From contig NC_052506.1 of assembly GCF_014356525.2 (NCBI RefSeq), forward strand, positions 22,148,707 to 22,212,706: a stretch of DNA of 64,000 nt, written 5' to 3'. Positions 1 through 14,900 of the stretch are shown one piece after another. The translations under genes and the position numbers were made by a program. The notes under the pieces were generated by a model. The model was not told the DNA's origin. It made no database searches and saw only the letters and a list, made by a program, of their open reading frames with translations. This DNA is from Nilaparvata lugens (lineage: Eukaryota > Arthropoda > Insecta > Hemiptera > Delphacidae). How positions within the stretch are numbered: the stretch's first letter is position 1; every line of letters begins with the position of its first letter.

Positions 1-3053
<3,053 letters not shown>

Positions 3054-3056
3054 GGT

Positions 3057-3464
3057 GGGTTTTGGTTTGTGCGCAATCTGCCGACGTCAACGACAGACAT
3101 TGTTGTGAGGTGATATTCATATTTCCAAATTTTAAATTTGCTTATCAGAACACTCATAACACAGTCTTTACCACATTCTACTCCACTTGAAGCACTCGTT
3201 CTAGCGGGTTAAAGAACCCATGTTCTAAATAACTTTTTGTTATTTGTGTTTATCAACTAAATTATCAAAACATTTCAAGTATTTAAATCAAGCCATTTAA
3301 AATTAAATCCATGAACAAAACCTTCTAGACAAATTGAATTGTTATTTAGACAAATTGAAATCTAGCTGATCTGAGAAACTCCCCATGTCGTGGTCGACAA
3401 CGGCATCTACGCACAAACTGAAACCTATCTTCAATGAAGATGGGTTTTGGTTTGTGTGTAGAAT
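3057..3464. repeat. Imperfect TIR element with a short hairpin
   Basis: GGTTTTGGTTTGTGCGCAAT at the left faces ACGCACAAACTGAAACC near 3410-3427. A second short hairpin, CTACGCACAAACTGAAACC against GGTTTTGGTTTGTGTGTAG, spans 3409-3464. No coding content. Confidence 0.5.
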
Positions 3465-3804
3465 ATTAAGTAAATAATTGTTGAATGAATTGACTTGGGT
3501 TTAATGATAGATTAGTAGTGGAGTAATTTTTGATCAAAAATTGCTATAACCTCAAGATTTGGCACATCGATTAGTGTTCCAGCCATACCGGTAATCTTGG
3601 AAAATAGCGGTCATAATTAAGTTTTTCTCTTTTTCACGAAAACTATCAACCGCGAAGAAAAACTTTTTCTAAGAATCAATATCTACAACTTTCGATATAT
3701 TTATCACTCACGCCATAAAATTGAAATTTTGAATACAATTTTTCGGAAATTTTTCCGTCAAGTGGTAGTATTGAACTTTATATACCGTATACAAGTTCAG
3801 CGTA

Positions 3805-4970
3805 GACTGGCCACTAACGGTAGAACATGACATGCGTGTTTATCATGCACAGACACATGTTCATCATGCATGTTTTGTCATCAGCGAGAAGCTTCTATCA
3901 TAGAGAAACAATAGCGTAAGTAGATATACCATGGTATAGGGAACTTGTGTCGCAACTTTTACTGTTATCTCAAGCCGATAACTGTCGATTATTGTAAATT
4001 TCTACTGTTTTGTTGGGGTGAGAGTGTATGAACGGCACAATTTCAGTAAAAGTTGCGACATAAACGCCCTATACCATGGGATATCTACTTATGCTATCGT
4101 TTCTCTATGCTTCTATTTACAACCAATGACAATAAATAAACAACTGGAAAATTTTAATAATAGTATAGTTATTTGTACAACTAGAGCGCGAAGTAACAGT
4201 TTGCTGCACCGAAAGAAACGTTTACGCACGAGCCGTAGGCGAGGGCGGAATGGTTTCTTGAGTGCAGCAGAGGAACTTTGCGCACGTATTTCACATTACA
4301 TTTTTCGTACAGTTACCATTGAATATGAGAAGTGGTTGATTATGGGTAAAATGATTTCTGAAATCCATCAAATGTTTGTCTGTATAATTTTGTTATTAAT
4401 AACAACTTTAATTTATTTTAAACCTCATAATCCAATTGAAAATTAATAATCGATAATTTATTCAAATTAAAAATTAAATTAATCCAATTAATTTGAATAA
4501 TTTTGAGTAAATCTTAATTTCTAAATAATTTTTCAACCAATCAATTTATGAATGAAAAAAATATTATTTGAAATAATTAATAATATTGAAAATGTATAAT
4601 TTAATGAGTTCTCATTCTTATTTATTTGAAAATCAGAAAAAATATAGATAGAACAAATTTGCATTCAAAATACACGCCAACAATGTCAACAGCTGATTGG
4701 GATGGCTGCAAGATAATATGCAAAGTATTAAGAGTACGCAAAGTAATACTTTGCGCACTAGAGCGGAAAAGTGATTCTTTGCGTTCTGTAATCAGTGCAT
4801 GAATGGTCACTTTTCAAGGTAACTGTAGGAAAAAATAATTTGACCTCAAATGAAGCAGCATAGAAAAAATAGCAAAAATTCGGAGATAAAAAACCTAACA
4901 TCAAACCTATTTTCGCAACTCCTATTAGTCTAGTGATTGAATCCAGCCTGATAGTCTTATTCCTCAATGA
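3805..4970. mobile_element. GGCCACTAACG-type TIR element with a nested MITE
   Basis: The left end GACTGGCCACTAACGG matches family members at 23645, 32637, 36816 and 44715. Inside, 3898-4108 is a separate palindromic element (GTAAGTAGATATACCATGG against CCATGGGATATCTACTTATG). The block from 4190 (GTTTGCTGCACCGAAAG) to 4800 recurs twice at 32811 and 35303. The right boundary is uncertain. Confidence 0.6.
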
Positions 4971-5367
4971 GTCAGCCGAGTGTCCATGGGGGCAGAGCTT
5001 TTGGCTAGGCGGATAATGCGAGCGTAGCGAGATTGCCGGCTATTTACAATAAATATTGCCAATTATTAGATTTTGTCATCGCTGTAGCAAATTTCGAATG
5101 ATTTTAATAGTTTTCAACATTCAGCAAGCAATTCTACATTTTTTTTGTTGTAGATAACACTTTTTTGAGTTCATTTTACTTGGAGAATCTTGGATCTCGG
5201 ATTTTTGGGGCTTTGCTGGTGGGGTCCCGAATACAAATGCGGGTAAAAAGAAGATAATGAATTGACGTTGCATTCTCTGGCTGAAAAGTACAATATTTAT
5301 CAGTAGGCCTTTATTTTGTGCCTATATAGTCCAGTCAGTAGACCTATACCCATCGGTGCTTGCTATT

Positions 5368-6981
5368 TATATTGTAGTTCTGATTTATTTGTAGATCGAA
5401 TTTGACTTATGATGCATGATTTTGACGGGCCGAGAAGAATGAAGTAGTGCAATATTAGATTCGAGCATTGTATCAAAAGTTTCAAGTGTTTGAATTATTA
5501 ATCCTTGAGGTGTGTCCTTATGCGCGCCTCATCACTAGGAGATAATGAAATGAAGTGCATCTAACAAGTGATTCTCATAGAACATAATCTCATAAACTTA
5601 TATCATTGTGCGAAATATCACTTTTAGGCCAAATGTAATTGGTGATGATGGTTGAAGCTAAAAATTAGGTGTTTTTTACAATACAAGGAGCATAGTGTTG
5701 TCAGGGTGTATGTACCTGGAAATCTATATGAGATAGAGCGCTCTACCTGGTCTCAGATTGTAGCACAGAATTATTCCCAGAAGGATTTTGAATTAAACAT
5801 CTGAATGGTAACAATCTTAAGCTGCGTTTATACCAAAGTTAATAACAGAATGTTAACTCAATCCTTATAGATTCTATTAGATTGAACATATTTTATTATA
5901 CACATAATCAACATATGTGTTTGTCAAGTTCCGTTCAATCTTATAGAATCTATAAGGATTAAGTTATTAACATTTTGTTACTGTAATAACTTTGGTGTAA
6001 ACCCAGCTTTAAGATATTGTAGTTCTGATTTATTTGTAGATCGAATTTGACTTATGATGCATGATTTTGACGGGCCGAGAAGAATGAAGTAGTGCAATAT
6101 TAGATTCGAGCATTGTATCAAAAGTTTCAAGTGTTTGAATTATTAATCCTTGAGGTGTGTCCTTATGCGCGCCTCATCACTAGGAGATAATGAAATGAAG
6201 TGCATCTAACAAGTGATTCTCATAGAACATAATCTCATAAACTTATATCATTGTGCGAAATATCACTTTTAGACCAATGTAATTGATAATGATGGTTGAA
6301 GCTAAAAATTAGGTGTTTTTTACAATACAAGGAGCATAGTTGTCAGGGTGTATGTACCTGGAAATCTATATGAGATAGAGCGCTCTACCTGGTCTCAGAT
6401 TGTAGAACACAGAATTATTCCCAGAAGGATTTCTAATTAAACATCTGAATGGTAACAATCTTAAGCTGCGTTTACACCAAAGTTAATAACAGAATGTTAA
6501 CTTAATCCTTATAGATACTATTAGATTGAACATATCTTATTATACACATAATCAACATATGTGTTTGTCAAGTTCCGTTCAATCTTATAGAATCTATAAG
6601 GATTAAGTTATTAACATTTTGTTACTGTAATAACTTTGGTGTAAACCCAGCTTTAAGATATTGTTGATCAAAAACTGAATATCAAAGAAATTGATTTTTT
6701 AAATATTACTCATTTTTGAAGAATCATAACTCAGTACTCATCAGAGATAGAGTTCCGAATGATCTCATTTTATTCAGAATTATATATGTAATCTATGAGT
6801 GCAAATTTTTCTGGATTTGGTGAAAATGCTTAAAACTGAAAAATGGACCAAAAATACGAGATTTTTGAGTCATCTTGCCTGTATCTAGCACAAGGAAATT
6901 TTGCATAAAAAATTTGATTCTGGATACCTGGACTTCTCTCATTTATCAAAATAATATATTGAAAAATCAGAACTACAATAT
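5368..6981. mobile_element. TIR element TATATTGTAGTTCTGAT with a 645-bp internal tandem duplication
   Basis: Perfect 17-bp TIRs at 5368-5384 and 6965-6981. The first about 645 bp is repeated from 6014 on. Each unit contains one AGCTGCGTTTA-type MITE (5821-6008 and 6464-6653) flanked by TTA on both sides. A diverged relative is at 62230-62942. Non-coding. Confidence 0.8.
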
Positions 6982-7004
6982 AATTTGCAAGCACATCCCC
7001 CTTT

Positions 7005-8134
7005 TTACTTTCCTTGCCCTACTACCATAGGTAAGGAAAGTATTGCTTTCCAAAAAAAAGTAAGGTACCCTAATTTCAAGTTTTCTATACGTTTCAAGGT
7101 GCCCTGAGTCCAAAAACATGATTTTTGGGTGTTGGTCTGTGTGTGTGTGTGTGTGTGTATGTCTGTGAACACGATTACTCCATTCCTAATTAACCGATTG
7201 ACTTGAAATTTTAAACTTAAGGTCTTTATACCATGAGGATCCGACAATAAGAAATTCAATAAAATTCAATTCAAGATGGCGAAAAAATGGCGAATAATTA
7301 CTAAAAAACCATGTTTTTCACGTTTTTCTCAAAAATTGCTCTAACGATTTTCTTCAAATTTATACCATGGATAGCTATTCATAAGCCCTATCAACTGGCA
7401 TGAGTCTCATTTCTGGGAAAATTTCAGGAGCTCCGTAATATTCTTAAGAAAAATGGCGGATAATGACTAAAAAACATGTTTTTCACGGTTTTCTCAAAAA
7501 CGGCTATAACGATTTTCTTCAAATTTATACCATGGATAGCTATTCATAAGCCCTATCAACTGACATGAGTCTCATTTCTGGGAAAATTGCAGGAGCTCTG
7601 TAATATTCTTGAGAAAAATTACAGTTACTAAAAAACCATGTTTTTCACGATTTTCTCAAAAACTGCTCAAACGATTTTTTTCAAACTCATACTCTGTATA
7701 TTTATTTATCAGCTCTATCAACTGGCATGAGTCTTTTTCCTGGGAAACTAATGGGGGGGTCCACCCCATCCTTGAGAAATGGACTTTGTAACCTCCTTCT
7801 CGTGCATGAAGTAGGTAGGTAGAGCAGTTTATAAAAAGAACACAGTCATAGGCAAGATATTTCATCTGTAGAACAGCTTTTTTGACGACTTTTGAAAAAA
7901 TCATCGAATTTCACAATTTACACAAATGAAAAAGTACTCTGAAAACAATTATATGATATCATTATATATCATTTATATGATGTATACTTATTATATCAAT
8001 CAATAAAGAATAAAGAATAAAGAATTATAATATACACATAATATTCAGTAGTCTGATCGTAGTTGCAAATATGTTGCCGCCAATCGTCATTATGAGCAAG
8101 GAAAGTTGTGTTAGTGTACCACACCAGATTTTTT
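7005..8134. mobile_element. ACTTTCCTTGCC-type repeat element, copy 1
   Basis: Begins ACTTTCCTTGCCCTACTACC and ends GCAAGGAAAGTTGTG...CACCAGATTTTT, so the outer 11 bp are inverted repeats. Internally GATTTTCTTCAAATTTATAC blocks are repeated about every 120 bp. The second copy is at 59849-60729. No coding capacity seen. Confidence 0.7.
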
Positions 8135-8839
8135 ATATCTTTATCGACTGGACTAATACTATATCAATATAAATTAAGCACTTTGTACTCAATTTCTTTT
8201 TCGATTATAAATATTAAGTCAAATAAGCGATAATAGCATGAATCATTAGTTTTTGAATAGAGAGAAATTAGAAGTGAAGTGGCACTTCACCTATTTCACG
8301 CTTTCACCTAAATAGCCGACACAGTAACTGTAGCCTACAGAAACATTGGGAAATGATAAAACATCAAAATTCTCCATCATTTTGAATTTTGGATAAACCG
8401 GAATCTAGAAGAACTATTACTGCCAACATTTCTTTATGATTATTGAAAAAATGATTCTGTCTCAAAACAGAAATATTCCTTCTATTATCATTGCACGTTT
8501 ATCGAATAATGATTTTGCATTACAATAAATTAAAATCAAAGTTGAGGATAAAAATAAAAACTCAATGTAAAAAGGTTTACATCTTCAACAGTTTGTAGGT
8601 TGGCAGCATTGAAAGGAGCATCTGAATATTTTTTCTCTCTTCTCTTCTTTGTTCTTCAGAGTGCTTCAGAGCTTCAGACTTCAGAAGTTTTCTTTCCTTG
8701 CTGGTTTATGGTTGTTATTCTGTTTTGGTTAGTTATGAAAGTTGGGCGTCTGCTTTTATTTTTTCTTTAATTCTATTTTATACACTTTTCTAGTCATTTC
8801 CAAGTTTACAGTAATGTTTTGAATTGTTCTTAATTAAGC
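8135..8839 (+). promoter_or_regulatory. Upstream region and probable 5' UTR of the CCDC50 homologue
   Basis: Between the end of the upstream transposon and the ATG there is AT-rich sequence, then a pyrimidine-rich stretch (about 8630-8700) with repeated CTTCAGA units. No clear TATA box or unique initiator can be picked. The transcription start is probably between 8560 and 8800, but that is inference from position only. Confidence 0.3.
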
Positions 8840-8927
8840 ATGCAGTGTGAAATTCGGGCTTTGAGTGAACGTCGCGAAAGGAAGCGAGTCTCTGACACGT
8901 TGCCCAAGCCAGGTCGTGTTAATGAAG
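8840..8927 (+). CDS. CCDC50: CCDC50 homologue coding exon 1
   Basis: Encodes residues 1-29 plus one base. It begins [16 protein letters not shown] and ends PKPGRVNE. An in-frame TAA at 8831-8833 lies three codons upstream and position -3 is A, so this ATG is the natural start. The donor is GAAG|GTAAAT. The last residues align with the start of the conserved CCDC50 N-terminal domain; the first twenty are lineage-specific. Confidence 0.85.
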
Positions 8928-11900
8928 GTAAATCTTTATTTCCAAACTTTAATAATTAAATTAATTTTATTGCTGGTAAAATTTAAAATAGCAATGCAGA
9001 ATGTTAAGAAGATATTTTAATAATATGATGACATGCAATTTCATTAAATGTGAATGCTTTATTGTTTGACATGTTTTAACTTGTCAAGTTTTTTTTATCA
9101 TTGTTATTTACACCTTTTCCAATTTTATTTGAGAAAGTATCAAGTTAATTTAAGAAAGTATCAATTGCATTTGAGAATAGTCACTTGTAATTGAGAGAAT
9201 GTCAGATGTAAATGAGAATAGTCAATTATTGTATTTGGGAAGTCATCACAAATGTAATTGAGAGTATTGTGAATTGTATTATTTGAGAAATCGTCAATTG
9301 AAAATGAGAAAATTTTCCAATTGTCATGTTGTGGCTCGTCTATAGCCTACTGTTGCCTTCAGGTTTGATCTTAGCAGAAAAGGATACTGTACTACGTAAA
9401 CAGTATTCCAACTACTACCATAGGCTTTGCATGAAGGCAAATTAATATTTTTAATGGTGAAATTATTTCCCCTGTACTGTTTACGAATGATTAATGAGTA
9501 TCATTTCTATGGTGATGGTGTCATCGGCAAATAGTATACAGCTCTTTCTACTGTCTATTTGGGAAAATCATTTATATAAACCAGGAACAGCAGTGGCCCC
9601 AGAATTGACCCCTGTTGTACCCCTCTGTATACTGGTCTTAATGAGGATTTATAGGTTGTTATGCTATTCTGCTTTTAGTAGTCAATTTCAACATATTGTT
9701 CTCTGTCTGTGAGGTAGTTGTCCAGCCATTGAAGAGCTTCTTTTTTTATTTGCAGGGCCTCAAGTTTCCTTTTGAGCTGGTCAAGTTCAAGTGTGTCGAA
9801 TGCCTTTTCCAGGTCGATAAATAAACCTTATACAGTTTTGCCCTCCTCCCAGAGTTTGGTGATATTGTTGCAAAATTCTGAAATTGCTGTTTCTGTGCCA
9901 AGACCTTTTCTGAAGCCGTGCTGATGAATTGAAAGTAGGTTGTTTTTTCGAGATATGCAACCAGTTGATCATATATTGGTCTTTCTATTAATTTTGACAC
10001 TATTGGTAGGTTAGCTATGGGTCGGTAATTTTTTGCATCAGTTTTATCGCCTCCTTTAAACTTGGGAAAGATCTTGGATACTTTCATGCTGTGAGGAAAG
10101 GCAGCCTGTTCAATGGAATCATTAATTATGTGGAAAGCGGTTGCTTTAGTTCCTGTTCACACTGTAGCCTGTGAGTGTTGCCTGTGATGTTGTTATGTCC
10201 TGATGAGCTATTCGACATGAGGTTACTGATGAGCTGCTGTAATTTGGTCAGTGAGATGGTTTCAAACCTATAGAGCACCTTTGTGTTGCTTGCTTCATAT
10301 ATTTTTGTAGGAGTATCTTCTGGTGTTGTATCCGAGGGTGATTGAGTGAAGGCTGCATTCAGATGGTTGCTAATGTGATAAAGGTTTTCAGTGATTTTGT
10401 TGTCTCTGCAGAGTCTAAGATTATCCACCTTCCCAATCTTGCCTTTATTTCTCTCTTCATTTATCATTTTCCATAGCACTTTAGTTCTATTGTCTGCTTG
10501 TACAATTTTCTCATTTATAAAAGCCTTTTTCTTTCTTTAAAAGTCTAGCTCATAGGTTTTCTTTATCTCAATGTAATTCTGCCTGTCCTCTGGTGCTCCT
10601 GTAGATATGTATCTCCTATTTTGCAAGATGTAGTTTACCTTTGAGTGCAATAGTATCATGATCCCAGAATGCATTCTTAGTAGTAGTCATCTTCTTAGGT
10701 TCTCGAGGCATTGCTTCCTCAATATTGAGGCGCATAATCCTCACAAAGTTGTTGTATTTATCGTTTACTGACACCTGCCTGGTTACGAGTTTCCAGTCAA
10801 TTTGACTCAATCTGTGCTTCAGTCAATGTATGTTACCCATTGAATCAATCAAATTTCTTTTATTCAAGTAGTTGCATATAAAAGACAAGCTTCATAACAT
10901 TGAATCGTCACAATCAATAATAAACACAGAAAATACAATAGTGCAAGTAGTTGCATACAAAAGACAAGCTTCACAACATTGAATAACACTGGCATATTTG
11001 TACATTGTTTTCTTGTGGTCGTCCATTAATGGAATTTGGCAGAGGATTGCTTCATGGTCAGAATTCTGGTTGGGACAGACAGTGGCCGTGATGTTGCTGG
11101 TCGGCAGACTGTGGAAGCATCCATCAAGACTTGTGGCAGTGCTGGATGTAATGCGTGTTGCGGGCAGGCTGTATATAGAGCATCCATATTGAGTGAGTGT
11201 ATTTTTCATTTCTTTGTAAACCAGTTCATTGGTTTTCAGGATGTCAACGTTAATATCTCCTAGTATTACAATCCTGCTGTTTTTTGAGAAGTCTTCATGC
11301 AGCAAGTTTCCTAATTTTTCAACATAGCCCATAAGTGTTGTTGGGTCGGGTGATCTGTACGTGCCAACCACTATCAGGTTAGTTTTTTTCAATTGGACTC
11401 GTGTAAGGACTGTTTCAAATGTTTGTTCAGTTGGTTGCAAGGATTCACTGAGTATGATTTCTTCCATTTTACAGTTTGTGCTCTTACGTTTAAATGTGGC
11501 AACCCCCCCCCCCCAAAGATGGTGTGTACGACAGAAGTTTGACAACAGAATATAAGCCTGGGATGTTTGTGTTCATGAGGTCTTCCTTCCATGCTCTGAG
11601 AGAATGACTATGTCTGGAGAGTGGAGATGGAGTTCCACCTGCAATCTATCAATTTTTCCTTGCAGTCCTCTTTATATGTTTAAGAGGTATATCTTGAAGT
11701 AGGGTCGGTTCAGTTCTGTTTTTTCCTGATGGGAAAGTAGTGTTTTTTTGTAGGTATGCCAGACTATTTGTTGATAATTGGTTTTTGTTAATAAGCCTCT
11801 GGGAGGTATATTGCTTGTGGAGATAGGTTGAGTGTCGACGATGTTTGTTGCTATAAAGAGTGTCGTGGAGCCGCTGCTTGATCATTTTGCTTCACTTGGG

Positions 11901-14900
11901 AGTCGTTAGGCTGCAGTACACTTACAATGCTGTCTGCCAGGGCTTTTGTTCCTTCATAGTTCAGGTCCTTCAAGTCCATCCCAACTCAAATGCCTCCGTG
12001 TCAAAACCTTTGTGTTGTCAATGAAATTTATTTTAAGCTGTTCACACATGAAGTTGAATGAGTCATTTGTTATGTCAACAAACCTGATACCGCTGTCCTC
12101 CCGGTAGTGGATTGATCCTATGTACCAATCTGTCTGCGGGAATCTCTTAATGTTTGCTTCCAAGGTCAGCCATAGTGGCCTCATGACATTATTTGGTGTT
12201 TTTGCCATGGGTATATTATTGGATCCAATGTTTATAAAAACTTTTTTTGGCGTTTTGTTTTGATAGGTATTTGCTAACATCTTGGATTCTTCACGAAGGT
12301 ATAATTTTTGCATTTGTATATTGGTTTAACTTTCCATCTATAATTTTACTGGTTCCTCTCAGTGACATGTCTCCAATGATCAAATGGTCATGCTCCTCCT
12401 CTCCCCGCCGTCTCTCCGCCTCCCTCAGATTCCTGTCTCTCCCCGGAGTAGCCGTGTGGACGTTTGGTGGCTGTGAACTTTGTCCATTATTTCTCTGCTC
12501 AGTGCTGCGCAATTTCCTCCCAGCTATTTGCTTAGATGGCCCAGTGCCGCCGCAACAGTCCTCTCCCCCCTCAGTCACCCCCCTCTCATCACATTCAGCC
12601 TCCCTCACCAGAATATGTGTTTCCCCTTCAGCCCGTCTACGAGCTTGACATGATGGCTCAGGGTGAATACCCTGTGAAAATTCATAGATTATTTGTTCAA
12701 GTCTATATACAACATCCGCCTTCCTTGCTAGTGCATCCGAGAGTCTTTAATTGTCTGATTTTAACAATTTGATTTCTTCCTTGTAGTCATTTATATCATC
12801 CAGAAGTATTTTGATTATGACTCGTTACAATTTACCTAGAATACAAGGTATTGTCCACGAAAAAAATTTATTCTTTAAAATGATTGGGTAAGGACTAACA
12901 GGCACACCCAAAAACTGTTTCTTCCCCGAATTTTTATTTGTACACTATAAATACTGTGTAGTCCAAAAAGTAGGTCATGTTCCGTACACTTGAATATTAG
13001 GTCCAATTTTCAGTCCAAACATTTGAAAACAGAAAAGTTCTAATTTAGATTGTTTACAAACCAAATTGAATAACAAAATAACACTCACTAATCACTTGAA
13101 ACTGTAAAATAATGATCAACTTTGAAAATTCTGATATACTTAAATTTAGAATGATATACCATGTTATGTCAAAAAATAAGATATTTTGATCAAGTTGACT
13201 AGTAGTTCTTGAACAGTAGACCTCGCGCTCAGTAGGTTAAATTGACCTGTTGTTATGTTTTCTCAAAAGTTAATAAATAATTTATCAGTTTAAAATGTCT
13301 AGAAAAAATCCTAAATAAACATAGAGCTTTCTGTCCTATCGTACCGTGACGTGTCGTCCCGGAATGTGAGTGTGAGCGCTGTTATCAGGTCTGGCTGCAA
13401 CTGTCTACAACGTTGATGGAAACATACAATTTTCAAGATTTTCGATGTTTTTGAACGGGTAGTATTATAGTCAACTGTCTACTAACGTTAATGGAAAGAC
13501 ATTTTCAAGATGCTCGATGTTTTTGAACGGGTAGTACTACAGTCCACTAGACAGCTGATTTATGATGAATAATTCTATAGTCTGATTTTTACGGTAATAT
13601 TGGCGTATGGAGGAGGGTCCTCTTTCCTTTTATATTATCCTTGAAATGCAAAATGTCCAAAAACCTTGTATATACGTCGACACGCAATTTAAAAAGGAAC
13701 CTGTCAAATTTCATGAACATCTATTACCGCGTTTCGCCGTAAATGCGCAACATATTCATACATTCAAACATTTAAACATTAAGAGAAATGCCAAACCGTC
13801 GACTTGAATCTTAGACCTCACTTCGCTCGGTCTATTAAAATTTTTAGATAATTTTTCTCATGAGATGTTAAGCTGATTGATTAAGAGCCCCCCAGCAGCT
13901 GAGTGCATCTGCTAAAAAAGTTATGGTTGAAGGATTAAAAGAAAAATAACTTTTTTGATGAATTTGGAAACATCGCAACATTTTTTTAAAAATATATTTA
14001 TTATTTTTGATCAGTTTTGGATAATTTTACCTTTCAAACTCATGAGGTTTCTTTATCTTTTTGGTCGTGTTTATATTTTACAGCTGGATATAAGTCAGTT
14101 AATGAATTTCGGGGATGAGATATTTTGATTTTCCACAGACGCACTTGCTCACTCACTTCCATTCATTATCCACAGACGACGAAAGTCTCAGCTAAGGATC
14201 AAATTATCCTTCCAATGTCCTTCAGCGAGTTTTCCCAGGGATGAGACCTAGTGCAATCGAATTTTTATATCATAAACCTACTAAGTTCCTTGTGATATTA
14301 ATTTCGTGAGATCATTAGAGCCGTTTTCGAGATCCTATGACATACAAACATATATAAACAAAGATATCCTATTATAATTATTAAGCGAGCAATCTCCGTA
14401 TATTTGTATTTTTATATCTGGTTATTTATGTTCAACGGATCTCGAAAACGGCTCTTAACGATTTTCACGAAATTTGGAACATAGTAGGTTTATGATATAA
14501 AAATTCGATTGCACTAGGTCTCATCCTTGGGAAATCTCGCTGAACGACATTAAAAGGATAACTCATCTTTGGCTGAAACATCTGTGGATAGTAAAAAAGT
14601 GAGTGAGCGAGTACCCATGTGAAAAATCAAAATATCGCATCCCCGAAATTAATAAGATGACATAATATAGCCAGCTGTGAAATATAAACACGATCATTTT
14701 AGAGAATTGTGTTCTGTTGATCAGAAATAAAAATAAGAGCGAAGCTCGGTTCCCCGATATTGAACATAAAACAGAAATTGCTCGTTTAATAGTATAGGAT
14801 ATAGGATAGGATTTTTATATCCTGAAAAACTAAGGAGTGACTCAATTTTGTTGTCCAACGAACTTTACCTGTAAAAAGGTTCGAAGAATACGTGTTGAAA

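Larger units (their letters stand above)
9485..12840 (-). mobile_element. Degenerate non-LTR retrotransposon, truncated inside the reverse transcriptase
   Basis: Order on the minus strand: a GC-rich 5' part, an ORF1-like region (12608-11954) with IIGDMSLRG and VFINIGSNN resembling an SGNH-type esterase domain, an AP-endonuclease-like region (11545-10990) and reverse transcriptase (about 10480-9490). The reading frame is broken many times. The RT ends just after the FADDT box near 9515; thumb, C-terminal domain and 3' UTR are missing. Confidence 0.8.

Noticed and set aside
12247..12772. Plus-strand frames of 133 and 78 codons
   Set aside because: Shadows of the GC-rich ORF1-like part of the minus-strand non-LTR element.
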